From NCBI GenBank assembly GCA_001305055.1, contig BBZX01000004.1:236113-300112 (forward strand): a stretch of DNA of 64,000 nucleotides, read 5' to 3'. This stretch comes from Clostridia bacterium UC5.1-1C12. Lineage in GTDB: Bacteria > Bacillota_I > Bacilli_A > Erysipelotrichales > Erysipelotrichaceae. Position numbers and translations under genes: made by a program. Positions 23,261 through 35,110 of the stretch are shown piece by piece. A model generated the notes under the pieces. The model saw only the letters and a program-made list of their open reading frames with translations, made no database searches and had not been told where the DNA came from. Each line of letters starts with the position of its first letter. Within the stretch, counting starts at the first letter, position 1.

Positions 23261-23280
23261 GTTCCACATTGCTGTGGACA
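23261..23280. promoter_or_regulatory. operator for the LicR-type regulator (site 3)
   Basis: GTTCCACA-TTGC-TGTGGACA, one mismatch from the site 1 palindrome. It lies about 70 bases before the regulator start codon, so autoregulation is plausible. Confidence 0.5.
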
Positions 23281-23349
23281 ATTTCATTCTGTTCATCGCA
23301 TTCGATTTCATTTATACTAAATATGGGTGAGAATAAGACAGGTGATACA

Positions 23350-25244
23350 ATGAATAAAAATCAGAAAATCATTTTGAAAGAACTACTAGCCAGTGATGTT
23401 CCGCTAACCAGTGAACATTTGGCGCTGACATGCGGCGTATCAAGCAAATCGATCCGCCGCTATCTTGCCGATCTTAAAGACCAGTGTGAACAGCATGGAG
23501 CTACAATCATTATGAAACCGGGGTTAGGAAATTTGATTCGTATCGATGATGAACATAAATTCCACACTTTCTCGAAAAAGAACGGAGTTCACAGAAAATA
23601 CCAAATTCTCCTGAAGAACGCCTGGACTATCTCTTAACTTATTACTCTATAACAGCGATTACGTTAAGGTTTCAGACATCGCCGATGATTTATTCATTTC
23701 CGCCTCACGGTTGAGTATTGATTTAAAAAATCTGCGCTCTTTGCTTGATAATTATCATTTAAAAATAGTAAATAAGCCTAATTATGGTATCAGAATTCAA
23801 GGGAATGAACGTGATCGTCGGATCTGCATGGCTGAGTATTACATGAAGAAAAGAAATGATGATACAAACAGCAATCCTAATGATGCTTATCAGGTGATGA
23901 TAAATAATGTCATTACAAAAGTTCTCGTTCAGAAAAACATTCATATGTCAGACATTGCTTTGCAAAGCCTTGCTATTCATTTACTGATTGCAGTAGAACG
24001 AATAAAAACAAGCAACATCATACAATTAACCAGTGAAACGCAGCAAAAAATGGAGGCTAAAGGTGAATACTCAATTGCGCTTGCGTTAAAAGACGCCATT
24101 GAACATACGTTTGGAATTACCTTACCGATATCAGAAATTTGTTACCTGACCCAGCATCTTATCGGCAAAAAGCACTTTGAAAGTGATACAAATGAGTTTG
24201 ATGTGGAAGTAAATGAGGAAGTAACAGTACTCGTAAATGTAATTCTGCGCTCTATTTTTGATCAGACACGAATGGATTTTTATAATGATATTGATTTGAA
24301 AATGAATTTGATGCTGCACATGATTCCTTTTTAGAACGGGTGCGCAACCAGATGATGGTTCATAATCCGATTATCAATGATATAAAAGAAAAATACAGCT
24401 TTGCTTATGAACTTGCTTCAATTGGGCTTAGCGCTGTCTGCGAACGATTAAAGGTTAAAATTACCGAGGATGAGATTAGTTTCTTTGCGCTGCATTTTAT
24501 TCTTGCGTTAGAGCGCAAGCGGGAAGAAGTTGCCCCAGCAATATCCTTATCGTCTGCAGTACCGGTAGAGCGACTTCACAGTTATTGGCTTATCAGATTC
24601 AAAAGAAATTCGGTGACCGTATTAATGTAATCAGAATCATTGAAGCACATCGATTAGATCAAATGAATCTTGAAAGCTTTGATTTTATCTTCTCAACGGT
24701 GCCAATTCATAAAGAATATCCATTACCTATCCGCCAAATTAACAATTTATTGGAAGAAAAAGATTTCAATCTGATTGAGAGCTGCTTGAAAGCAGGAACA
24801 GCTAAACTGCATATCCGTGATTTAATGGATGAAAAACTATTCTTTACAGATATCGATGCCCAGAATAAAGAAGAAGCGTTGCAGATTCTGATTCAAAAGG
24901 TTTCTGATCATGTCAGCATTCCAGATAATTTTTATCAATTAGTCTTAGAGCGTGAGGAATTTGCCTCTACCGAGCTTAACAACTTAGTGGCTATTCCGCA
25001 TCCCAATTGCGCGGTTACCAATTCTACTTTTATCGCAACAGGCATCTTAAAGAAGCCAATTATATGGAATTCTAAATCTGTACAGATTATTTTTCTAATC
25101 GCGATTATGCCAAATAACAAACAGGATCTTCGTGATTTCTATGAAGGTGTCGTTGATTTTGTGACAAAAGAGAAAAATACATCGGAGCTGCTGCATAAGC
25201 AAACATATGATAATTTGATGAATTTATTAGAACATACTAAATAA
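23350..25244 (+). CDS. LicR-type PRD transcriptional activator of locus 2 (four one-base frameshifts)
   Basis: About 632 residues when corrected. Order: N-terminal HTH (SEHLALTCGVSSKSIRRYLADLK), second HTH (VSDIADDLFISASRLSIDLKNL), two PRDs with conserved His (LAIHLLIAVERI; FALHFILALERK), an EIIB-like domain with Cys in ILIVCSTGRATS, and a C-terminal EIIA domain with VAIPHPN. Such proteins activate PTS operons when HPr and EII phosphorylation report substrate. One base each is missing at about 23601, 23643, 24328-24332 (T5 run) and 24540; each shift restores family motifs. It diverges from the YczE-PTS-GH1 genes, and palindromic sites lie in between. Confidence 0.88.
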
Positions 25245-25248
25245 TAGA

Positions 25249-25290
25249 AGGACTGAAAGTATCAGCGATTGATCTTATCAGTCCTCTTTT
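25249..25290 (+). terminator. terminator of the LicR-type gene
   Basis: AGGACTGA (25249-25256) pairs with TCAGTCCT (25278-25285), followed by CTTTT. The same stem sequence is reused in the terminator at 25856-25896. Confidence 0.75.
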
Positions 25291-25386
25291 CGATTTATGT
25301 TTAATAATTTCTGAAGAACAAATCAGCAAGCATAGACATTATGAGAATTGTTAGCTGTCGCACAAAGAAAAGAGGGTGAAATCAGT

Positions 25387-25834
25387 ATGTAAAGGAAAGC
25401 GGGATACGCATTATGCGGTTTGGTTCTTTTGTCTCTGTTTCTTGCATATGTTAATTTTATTGCTTTTAAACGATAATAATCTGCCAGCATTTTCGTATGA
25501 ATATAGAAGAAGATTATAATTTTGAATCAATTCATTGGGTAATGTCTTATAATGAGCAGCACCAATGCCGGCAGCATTTGCGGAAAATGAAATTAATTAT
25601 CTTGAGTGGAGTAATGAAATTTTTGATGATCTTTATTATAATTACATGGCGCCTGCGGATGTGAAATTGTCTGCCACAATCAATCAGGGCAAGGTGACTT
25701 TCACATATCAGGGATATATAACCGCAAAGCAAGGAGAAACGCCGGATTATTTTCAAGAAGCAACTTTTGATTTTCATGTCCATCCTGAATTAAGAACTTT
25801 GATGATGACATTGAGTAAATTATTGATATCTTAA
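25387..25834 (+). CDS. hypothetical membrane-anchored protein, 5' half broken
   Basis: The clear part is 25565-25834 (89 residues, containing YLEWSNEIFDDLYYNYMAP and GKVTFTYQGYITAK), with no ribosome site and a stop just upstream. Reading upstream in shifted frames gives a hydrophobic segment GLVLLSLFLAYVNFIAF and an EDYNFESIHWVMSYNEQ stretch. This suggests one gene of about 150 residues with an N-terminal membrane anchor from ATG 25387 (GAGGGTG upstream), broken by at least three small errors, including TAA as second codon. Not recognised; no function is proposed. It is bracketed by two related terminators. Confidence 0.4.
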
Positions 25835-25855
25835 TTCTACTAATAAGCTAAGCAA

Positions 25856-25908
25856 AAGGACTGAAGCGGTATGCAGATATGCTGCCTTCAGTCCTTATTT
25901 ATTTTTAC
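25856..25908 (+). terminator. terminator after the hypothetical gene
   Basis: AAGGACTGAAG (25856-25866) pairs perfectly with CTTCAGTCCTT (25886-25896), then ATTTATTTTT. It may also serve the HAD gene ending at 25905 on the minus strand. Confidence 0.75.
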
Positions 25909-26558
25909 ACAATCAGATTCATGATTTCACATAAGCCGTCAATTACAGCATCGCTTTCACTTTGATCAATTTTAAATCTTGGGTGTTTTTTGGCCGCTAC
26001 AAGACAGCCCGCACGTTTTGCCGCTTTAATGCCTGCCGCAGAATCTTCAAGCGCTAAGCAAGTCTTGGCAGAAACATCTAATTCTTTAAGTGCCAGCCGG
26101 TAAACAGCAGGATCAGGCTTACCCTCAGATACCATTTCCATGCTGATTACAACATCAAAATAGTTCAAAATACCATTATCATTTAGAGCCTTACGAAGCC
26201 TTTTCGTGTTGCTGTTAGAAGCACAGCCAATCTTTAAACCTTTAGCTTTTAAAACCGGCAGGACCTTAAGGATATCAGTATCAAATATTCTTTTATAGTC
26301 AATTAATTCATAATGACACTGTGCATAGTATGCCTTTGCCAGCTCATCACTATTTTTCAGCTCAGGGTAACACAGCTTTAAAGCTTGCGGAAAGGCAAAG
26401 CCAATCATGCTTGCCAATTCATCATCAGTGGGAATGATACCATTCTCTTTAAGGAATGCTTCTTTCTTTTGCAGATAAACAGATTCGGTATCAAACAGTA
26501 CGCCGTCGCAGTCAAAGATAACCGCTTGCAGATTATTCAATGGAAACAAGTTTTGCAT
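25905..26558 (-). CDS. HAD family hydrolase, beta-phosphoglucomutase-like
   Basis: 217 residues. Motif I VIFDCDGVLFDTESV, motif II IGCASNSN, motif III EGKPDPAVY and LALEDSAAGIKAAKRAG are all present, typical of subfamily IA phosphatases or phosphoglucomutases. The helical cap spans about residues 20-85. It overlaps the ACT-protein gene by 26 bases and is last of the thrC-thrB-ACT-HAD run. A role in that pathway, for instance as a phosphatase, is not supported beyond position. Confidence 0.88.
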   Translation of the reverse strand: MQNLFPLNNLQAVIFDCDGVLFDTESVYLQKKEAFLKENGIIPTDDELASMIGFAFPQALKLCYPELKNSDELAKAYYAQCHYELIDYKRIFDTDILKVLPVLKAKGLKIGCASNSNTKRLRKALNDNGILNYFDVVISMEMVSEGKPDPAVYRLALKELDVSAKTCLALEDSAAGIKAAKRAGCLVAAKKHPRFKIDQSESDAVIDGLCEIMNLIV

Positions 26559-26970
26559 TGTTCACCCCATGAATAGCAGCTAAAGCAGTGATGATTTCCT
26601 CAATCGATGCAGCGATATCCGAGATATCTAAAGACAGAACGACACTTGCCTTACGATTGATTGGCAGACTCTGCGTAATTGTCAGAATATTTGCATTCAT
26701 ATTAGACAACTGATTCAGCACTTCAGATAAAATTCCTTTTTCATGATTCAGCATCAGTGATATCACAGCTTTTCGACCGCTTGTATTCTCTCCAGGCGCA
26801 AAAATATAATCCTTATATTTATAATAAGTGCTGCGTGAAATGCCCACCTGTTTTACTGCTTCACTGATTCCTTTAGCCCTGCCCTCATTAATCATATTTC
26901 TTGCTTCCACAACCTTTTCGTAGTAATCAGGCAGGATCTCTTTATTAACAATTAAAAAATTTTCAAGCAT
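26533..26970 (-). CDS. ACT domain protein, UPF0735/PheB family
   Basis: 145 residues. The N-terminal half is a small HTH-like region (SEAVKQVGISRSTYYKYKDYIF); the C-terminal half is an ACT domain (ISLMLNHEKGILSEVLNQLSNMNANILTI) expected to bind an amino acid. The family is found next to homoserine dehydrogenase and threonine genes in many Firmicutes and is presumed regulatory. It begins two bases after thrB ends and overlaps the HAD gene. Confidence 0.88.
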   Translation of the reverse strand: MLENFLIVNKEILPDYYEKVVEARNMINEGRAKGISEAVKQVGISRSTYYKYKDYIFAPGENTSGRKAVISLMLNHEKGILSEVLNQLSNMNANILTITQSLPINRKASVVLSLDISDIAASIEEIITALAAIHGVNNAKLVSIE

Positions 26971-26972
26971 AC

Positions 26973-27854
26973 TTAGATTTCCTCACTTTCAACACCTTTT
27001 AAATCCGCTTTTAAATCAATAGCCCGCCATAAATGCCGGCATTGCTTTAGATCCTCCGCAAGCCGCTTTGAAAAATCCGCGTGTTTTGATAATGCGATGC
27101 AGGTAGGCCCTGATCCGCTGATGAAAAATGCAGCCGCACCATGTTTCAGACAGATTTGACGGATTTTATCATATTCATGAATCAGCTGTGAGCGATAGGG
27201 CTGATGCAGACGGTCATTAAGTGCAATTGTCAGTAATTTTTCATCCCATGTCTCAAGTGCGCGGCATAGGACAGCCGTTCGGGAAACATTATATACCGCG
27301 TCTTTGAAATCAACCTGCACTGGCAAAATTTTCCGCGCCTCATGCGTTGATGTCTGAAAGTCTGGAATCAGCACGCAGAAACAAGCTTGTTCACTAATTG
27401 GATAACAGGCGCTGTACGGTTTATCCGCTTCTACCAACGAAGCTGTAAGTCCCCCATAAATGGCCGGTGCTACATTATCAGGATGCCCTTCAATCTGATT
27501 GCAGATTTCTAAAATTTCACCCTTATCAAGAGAATTGCCATGCAAAACATTGGCTGCCATACTGCCCGCCACAAGCAATGCCGCGCTGCTGCCAAGACCA
27601 CGGCTGATTGGAATATCGGAATGAAAGCGTATATGCAGACCTTTACGTCGCATATTCAGCTTTTTCATCGTTAAGTCATAAGCGACAACCATCAGATTTT
27701 CTTCATTCTGATAAGCCGGTTCACAGCCATCAATCATTAAGCCTGCATCAGTTTCTTCAAAGTCTATCGTTGCATATAAGCTTAACGCACAGCCAAGAGA
27801 ATCAAAACCCGGTCCGATATTGGCTGTCGTAGCCGGTACTTTAATTCTTACCAT
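26973..27854 (-). CDS. thrB: homoserine kinase
   Basis: 293 residues, intact. ThrB phosphorylates homoserine. It starts MVRIKVPATTANIGPGFDSLG and carries the GHMP ATP motif PISRGLGSSAALLVAG and a C-terminal FISGSGPTCIAL. It overlaps thrC by seven bases, and the ACT gene follows two bases later, so the minus-strand genes form one operon. Confidence 0.97.
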   Translation of the reverse strand: MVRIKVPATTANIGPGFDSLGCALSLYATIDFEETDAGLMIDGCEPAYQNEENLMVVAYDLTMKKLNMRRKGLHIRFHSDIPISRGLGSSAALLVAGSMAANVLHGNSLDKGEILEICNQIEGHPDNVAPAIYGGLTASLVEADKPYSACYPISEQACFCVLIPDFQTSTHEARKILPVQVDFKDAVYNVSRTAVLCRALETWDEKLLTIALNDRLHQPYRSQLIHEYDKIRQICLKHGAAAFFISGSGPTCIALSKHADFSKRLAEDLKQCRHLWRAIDLKADLKGVESEEI

Positions 27855-29339
27855 TGCTTTTCCCCCAATTTTTTTTCTACAAATGATTGAATCGCTTCTT
27901 TCGCTAAATGGTTATCATGACGAATCGGCAGCTCATTAAGACTTGCCAGATTCTTAGGGATTGCCGCACCACAAAAATCCGCCAGTTTTTGCATTAGTGA
28001 AAATTCATCCGCTTCCTGTTTGCCAGTAAGTGCTTCATAGACACTGCCGACAAATTTATAAGGCGAAGCTGTTGATAAGACAACGGTTTTCTGATTATTG
28101 ATCTGTTGATTCGCAAACTTCATCGCAGCCGCATAAGCAACCGCTGTATGAGTATCCAGCACATAATGATTTGTTTCATAGCACTGCCTGATGATTTCCT
28201 TTGTCTTATCATCATCCGCGCAGTCAGCCCAAAACTCACTCTGTAACTTTTCAAGCAAGTCTTTACCGATTGAATAGCTGCCTTTTTCTTGTAATTCATT
28301 CATCCATAATCTTACCTGTTCATTGTCATTCCCGCACAGCATATAAAGATAGCGTTCCAGATTACTTGAAATTAAGATATCCATCGATGGTGACAGCGTC
28401 TTTTTAAATGCACGATTACGGTCATAGATGCCAGTGTTCATAAAATCAGTAAGAATATTATTTTCATTAGAAGCACAGATAAATTTAGCTACCGGCAAGC
28501 CATCTGCTTTGCAAGATAACCTGCCAGTATGTTCCCGAAATTTCCTGTCGGCACCGCAAAGTTAACCGCTTCATAAAGTTTAATTTCACCGCGTTTCACT
28601 AAATCTGCATAGGCTTTAAAATAATAAACAACCTGCGGCATTAAACGGCCCACATTAATTGAGTTTGCACTTGAGAATTGCTGATGATTCTGTTTCATTC
28701 TTGCGGCCATTTCATGGTTGGTAAAAATCTGTTTAACACTGCTTTGCGCATCATCAAAATTACCTTTGATTGAAGCCACGCATACATTATTGCCTGTTTG
28801 TGTTTCCATCTGGCGCTTCTGCACCGCGCTGACTCCCTCTTCCGGATAAAAACCATGATTTTTGTATTCTTGACATCTTTAAATCCCGCTAGAGCCGCTT
28901 TCCCTGTATCACCGCTGGTCGCTGTCAGAATAATGATTTCATCATCGACACCATGTTTTTCAAGCGCGGCAGTCACTAAATGCGGCAGTATCGATAAGGC
29001 CACATCTTTAAATGCGGAGGTAGGGCCATGGAACAGCTCCAAAAGATGAACACCACCCACTTTTACTAACGGTGTAATATCATCGGCTATAAATTTACCC
29101 TCATATGCCGCATGTACACAATGATGTATCTCCTCAGCAGTATAATCATCTAATAGCTTTCCTAAAATCAGTTCCGCCAGCTGATAATAATCTAAATCCA
29201 GAATTGAATTCAAATCGATTTTTAAATCACTCAAATCACGAAGCATATATAAACCGCCGTCTTCAGCAAGTCCATTCAAGATTGCTAAAGAAGCAGACGC
29301 CTGACATTTTTTATCCCTTGTACTCTCAAAAATTCTCAT
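27848..29339 (-). CDS. thrC: threonine synthase (two one-base frameshifts)
   Basis: About 497 residues, the long form of ThrC, a PLP enzyme that turns phosphohomoserine into threonine. The PLP lysine lies in FHGPTSAFKDVAL, followed by TATSGDTGKAAL, NSINVGRLMPQ and AVPTGNFGN. One base is missing in the T run at 28848-28852 (MVF then YPEEGVSAVQKRQ) and one at 28500-28501 (AKQM then GLPVAKFI). First gene of the minus-strand threonine operon; its start is divergent from hom by 128 bases. Confidence 0.95.
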
Positions 29340-29362
29340 AATTGACCCTCCGTACTTTCAAC

Positions 29363-29391
29363 TTGCAATTAACATAGCACTATGATACAAT
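29363..29391 (+). promoter_or_regulatory. promoter of hom-lysC-asd
   Basis: TTGCAA (29363-29368), 17 bases, TACAAT (29386-29391), with TG one base before the -10 hexamer (extended -10). The start codon of hom lies 77 bases past the -10. No T-box or riboswitch fits in the 128-base gap. Confidence 0.6.
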
Positions 29392-29467
29392 GTTTTCAGT
29401 TTAAATACAAGTGTTTTTATTTTAAAGACATAGCGCGTCAAATGTATGTCTGTGAGGGAGGATAAGC

Positions 29468-30628
29468 ATGAAAATAGGTTTACTGGGCTGCGGCACGGTT
29501 GGCAGCGGAGTTGTAGAGATTATAGAAAAATTAAAAGGATCGCTTGAAATTCAGCGCATTTTGGTCAAATCACCAGAAGACTGCAAAGATGCACGTTATA
29601 CATGTAACTATGCTGATTTAATAAATGATCCTGAGATAGATATCATTGTTGAGGTAATAGGCGGTCTGCATCCGGCTCGTGAATATATATTAGAGGCTTT
29701 AACCAAAGGCAAGCACGTTGTTTCCGCAAATAAAGCAGTGATTGCGGCTAATTTTAAAGAATTTGTTGAGACTGCAAAAGCTCATCATTGCTATTTTTTA
29801 ATTGAAGCAAGTACCGGCGGCGGTATTCCCTGGATCAAGAACCTCCAGCGTTATGCCAGAATTGATGATATTTTTGAAATTACTGGAATATTCAATGGTA
29901 CAACTAACTATATTCTGGATCAAATGCATAAATCCGGGGCTGATTTTGATGCGGTGTTAAAAGAAGCGCAGAAGCTGGGCTATGCGGAATATGACCCAAG
30001 CGCGGATATCGATGGCATCGATGTTCAAAACAAAGCCATTATTTCTGCCGGAATTGCACACAATACCTATGTATATAAGGAAGCGGTGCCGGTTTTTGGC
30101 ATTCGTGCTCTGACCTGTGCAGATATTGATTATTTTCATCGTAAAAGGAAGGTCTGCAAACTCTTAGCGGTCATTCGCTGTCTTAATGATGAATTGGCAA
30201 TATATGTGGAGCCGACACTCTTAAATGAAAATTGTCTGGAAGCAAATGTTCCTGACAATTTCAATATTTGTTCATTAAGCGGTATTACCATTGGTGATTT
30301 GAAATTTTATGGACAGGGTGCGGGTAAGCTGCCAACGGCGAATGCTGTTGTTCAGGATCTGCTTGATATCGCATCTAATGAAGCTAAAGATTATGAAATT
30401 GTACTTGATAAGACACTCAAAGTTAATAATGAAAATGAAACTCATGCTTATTATGTGCATACCGATAAAGCTTGTGAAGCATTACAGGAAATCAGCCGCT
30501 CTTATGAATCGAATGCTGATGGTTTTTTCTATGAAACAGGAAAGCTGTCTGTCGCAAAGATGCATGAGCTGGCAAAGCAGTTAAAGCAGCATGGATATAA
30601 ACTTTTCTTTGCCGGTATTCGTGAATAA
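29468..30628 (+). CDS. hom: homoserine dehydrogenase
   Basis: 386 residues, intact. Reduces aspartate semialdehyde to homoserine. Rossmann motif GLLGCGTVGSGVV, catalytic region NKAVIAAN, and the family signature GTTNYILDQM and EAQKLGYAEYDPSADIDGID are visible. The protein is too short for the usual C-terminal ACT domain of about 80 residues, although a partial region remains. GAGGGAGG precedes the start. It heads a plus-strand operon with lysC and asd. Confidence 0.97.
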   Translation: MKIGLLGCGTVGSGVVEIIEKLKGSLEIQRILVKSPEDCKDARYTCNYADLINDPEIDIIVEVIGGLHPAREYILEALTKGKHVVSANKAVIAANFKEFVETAKAHHCYFLIEASTGGGIPWIKNLQRYARIDDIFEITGIFNGTTNYILDQMHKSGADFDAVLKEAQKLGYAEYDPSADIDGIDVQNKAIISAGIAHNTYVYKEAVPVFGIRALTCADIDYFHRKRKVCKLLAVIRCLNDELAIYVEPTLLNENCLEANVPDNFNICSLSGITIGDLKFYGQGAGKLPTANAVVQDLLDIASNEAKDYEIVLDKTLKVNNENETHAYYVHTDKACEALQEISRSYESNADGFFYETGKLSVAKMHELAKQLKQHGYKLFFAGIRE

Positions 30629-30648
30629 GAAAGTCTGAGGGGAAAATC

Positions 30649-31970
30649 ATGATTAAAGTATCAAAGTTCGGCGGCAGCAGTGTTGCCGATGCAATGCAGT
30701 TTGAAAAAGTAAAGCGAATCATTGAAAGTGATCCGTCTCGGCAGTTTGTCGTTGTTTCAGCTACCGGCAAACGATTTAAAGACGACAACAAAGTCACGGA
30801 TTTATTATATCTATGCCATGCGCATTTGAAATATGGGGTTTCCTATGAGAATATCTTCTCACTGATTGAAGAGCGTTATTATGCAATTCGAAAGGATCTG
30901 AAGCTCAAAACTGATTTACAGAAAGAATTTGCTGAAATCCGCTCAAAAATGAATCGTGATATGAGCATTGATTATCTTGTATCAAGAGGCGAATATCTTA
31001 CTGGCCTTTTAATGGCTGAGTATCTGGGTTTTGACTTTGCCGATGCCGCTTCCTTTATTATTTTTAATTATGATGGATCAATTAATTTTGAAAAACACAA
31101 AGTGCCCTTGAAAAGATCTTGGAGGAACATACACGTTTAGTTGTTCCCGGTTTCTATGGTGTATTGCCAAATGGCATGGTAAAAGTAATGTCAAGGGGCG
31201 GATCGGATATCACCGGTGCTATCCTGGCAAACGCGATCAATGCTGATGTTTATGAAAATTGGACAGATGTATCCGGCATTCTGGTAGCTGACCCAAGAAT
31301 CATTGAGAACCCTCGGCGTATTGAAAGCATAACTTATAATGAATTGCGTGAATTATCTTATATGGGAGCGAATGTCCTTCATGAAGAGGCAATCTTCCCC
31401 GTAAAAGAAAAGAATATTCCTATCAACATCAGAAACACGAATGAACCGGATAACCCTGGAACAATGATCATGGAAAACTGCAGTGCTTTAGATAAGAAAA
31501 ACCCGCCGCATTTTATTACCGGGATTTCCGGTCGGAAGAATTTCACCGCTTTCACGATCAATCGCTCACATATGTCCAACGAGATAGGCATTGTGCGCCG
31601 TGTGCTTCAGGTATTTGAAAATTATAAAATCAGTATTGAAAACATTCCGTCAGGCATCGATTCCTTTTCTGTCGTTGTTGCCAGTGAAAAGGTAGAGAAT
31701 TGTATCTATGATTTGATTGCCGATATTAAAGAGAGTGTAAATCCTGATTCAATTAAAACTTATGAGAATCTGTCACTGATTGCCATTGTTGGCCGCGGCA
31801 TGGTCTATCGGCCCGGTATCAGCGGAAAGGTCTTTGGTGAACTGGGGAAGCATGATATTAATATTCGTACAATCAATCAGGGTTCCGATGAGATCAATAT
31901 TGTGGTCGGTGTTGAGAATAAGGATTTTGAAAAGACGATTCGCGTAATGTATGAACGCTTCATCGGCTAG
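30649..31970 (+). CDS. lysC: aspartate kinase (one-base frameshift)
   Basis: About 440 residues. Phosphorylates aspartate at the head of the lysine/threonine/methionine pathway. The N-terminal KFGGSSVADAMQFEKV, SRGEYLTG, and MSRGGSDITGAILANA kinase motifs are present; two ACT domains follow (IGIVRRVLQVFENYKISIENIPSGIDS and GKVFGELGKHDINIRTINQG), pointing to feedback control. One base is missing at 31103-31107 (HKV then LEKILEEHTR). It lies 20 bases after hom and 16 bases before asd. Confidence 0.95.
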
Positions 31971-31986
31971 AGGAGAACTGTGAACT

Positions 31987-32990
31987 ATGAAAACTTATAA
32001 TGTCGCGATACTGGGATCAACAGGTGCGGTTGGTCAAGAGATGATAAAAGTGCTGGAAGAGCGGAATTTTCCCGTTAAAGAATTAAGGCCGCTGGCCAGT
32101 CAGCGCAGTGTAGGAAAGAAAGTATTATTTAAAGGACAGGAAATTGATGTGCAGCTCGCATGTCCGGAAGCTTTTGCGGGTATGGATATCGTGCTGAGTG
32201 CTGTCGATAATCAATGGGCGAAGGAATTTGCGCCGGCGATCATACAGGCTGGTGCTGTAATGATTGATAATTCCAGTGCTTTCAGAATGGCAGAGGATGT
32301 CCCTTTAGTTGTACCTGAAATCAATCCAGAGGATGCTGCACTGCATAAAGGTATTATTGCTAATCCAAATTGTTCTACGATCATCGCTTTGACAGCGATA
32401 AATGCGTTGAATAAGATATCGCCGATTAAAAAATGATCGTTTCAACTTATCAGGCCGTATCGGGAGCCGGTGTGGCAGGAATTCAGGAGCTGAATCATCA
32501 AGTGATGGCTTTAGGTCATGGGAAACCAGCGGAGGTTAACACATTTCCTTATCAAATCGCTTATAATTTAATTCCCCAAATCGGCGATTTCAACGAGCTC
32601 GGTTATACCAGTGAAGAAATGAAGATGCAGAATGAAGGCCGTAAAATTATGCATTTGCCTGACCTTAGGGTTAATTGCACCTGCGTACGAGTTCCGATAA
32701 TGCGTTCGCATAGTATTTCTATCGCCTTGGAATGCGAAGAGCCAATCAGTGTTAAACAAGCAAAAGCTGTTATTGCCGAGGCAAAAGGCTGTGTTTTAAA
32801 AGATGATCCAACAAATCGTGTATATCCGATGCCACTCGATACAAGTGATCAAGATCTTGTTTTTGTTGGCCGTATTCGTGAGGATATTGCAAGTGATCGA
32901 GGTGGTTTGTCACTGTGGTGCTGCGGCGATCAGGTGCGCAAGGGAGCGGCAACAAATGCTGTACAAATCGCCGAAATATTGATTAAATAA
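31987..32990 (+). CDS. asd: aspartate-semialdehyde dehydrogenase (one-base frameshift)
   Basis: About 334 residues. Reduces aspartyl phosphate with NADPH. GSTGAVGQEM is the nucleotide loop and NPNCSTIIAL contains the catalytic Cys; SGAGVAG and the C-terminal RKGAATNAVQIAE are typical. One base is missing in the A6 run at 32428-32433 (ISPIKK then MIVSTYQAVSG). It ends the hom-lysC-asd operon ahead of a terminator. Confidence 0.96.
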
Positions 32991-33008
32991 AATAACTACT
33001 AAAAATAT

Positions 33009-33042
33009 AAAGATGGCTGGTGAAATACTGGCCATCTTTTAC
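33009..33042 (+). terminator. terminator of hom-lysC-asd
   Basis: AAAGATGGC (33009-33017) pairs with GCCATCTTT (33031-33039), followed by T. Confidence 0.8.
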
Positions 33043-33090
33043 TTTTGGCGTATTATTGAATTTCTATTAAAGCAAAAATATTTCACAACC

Positions 33091-33120
33091 TTGGGGATCA
33101 GGTTCATAATATGTTATAAT
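33091..33120 (+). promoter_or_regulatory. promoter of the small duplicated protein
   Basis: TATAAT (33115-33120) with TG at the extended -10 position and TTGGGG (33091-33096) 18 bases upstream. The start codon is 31 bases on. Confidence 0.65.
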
Positions 33121-33150
33121 GTTTTTCCAATTACAGGGCAGGAGGCACAC

Positions 33151-33513
33151 ATGAATAATCATTCAACCGAAGAGTACGCAGCAGCAATTCAGACCATTAA
33201 TTCAACGATAGCCAATTGTGAGAAGGCGCAGTTAAAATTTAAGGCTGGCACGTCACAGCATTCATTATTGAAGAATCGTCTTAATGCTTTAAAAATTGCC
33301 AAATCATTATTAATTAATGACGAATCCTGCCAGCATCAGAATGATGAGATAAGACAAGCGCTGCCGCCAATCCTGTCAATCATTAGTAAATGTGAAAAGG
33401 CACAGCAAAAATATGAAGAAGGAAGCGTACAATACAGAAGGTATGTACCTTTGCTGCATGCAATGAAGCTTTCACTATCACTGATTGAGGAACAGCTTAA
33501 GCACATAGGATAA
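33151..33513 (+). CDS. small hypothetical protein with an internal duplication
   Basis: 120 residues, not recognised as a named family. Two copies of a motif of about 40 residues are visible: one around IANCEKAQLKFKAGTSQHSLL followed by NALKIAKSLL, another around ISKCEKAQQKYEEGSVQYRRY followed by HAMKLSLSLI. Both share CEKAQxK, a Gly-Ser/Thr turn, Gln and an A-K-(I/L) segment, so an ancient tandem duplication of a helical hairpin is likely. It has GGAGG before ATG 33151, its own promoter and its own strong terminator, so it is an independently expressed soluble protein. No signal peptide or membrane helix. Confidence 0.7.
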   Translation: MNNHSTEEYAAAIQTINSTIANCEKAQLKFKAGTSQHSLLKNRLNALKIAKSLLINDESCQHQNDEIRQALPPILSIISKCEKAQQKYEEGSVQYRRYVPLLHAMKLSLSLIEEQLKHIG

Positions 33514-33571
33514 AATAAAACGATTTCTTAAGCTATTGACCAACACAATAGATACTGAAATCGTTTTATTT
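33513..33571. terminator. long hairpin terminator, bidirectional
   Basis: The arms at 33513-33527 and 33557-33571 are perfect 15-base complements, with a second inner pair CTATTG/CAATAG. T-rich on both sides. It separates the small protein gene from the convergent GH1 gene. Confidence 0.85.
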
Positions 33572-33660
33572 TTGAATCTAATCGACATGATAATTTCATA
33601 TTACTGTTTCTTGTCATTCAAATCAGCACTTGACGAGAATATGACATGATTGATTTGAAA

Positions 33661-35074
<1,414 letters not shown>

Positions 35075-35110
35075 TTACCTCCCTTGTTTAAAATTAACAA
35101 ACAGGTGAAA

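Noticed and set aside
29340..29467. T-box or threonine/lysine riboswitch before hom or thrC
   Set aside because: The divergent gap is only 128 bases, with a good promoter. No T-box sequence or leader hairpins were found.
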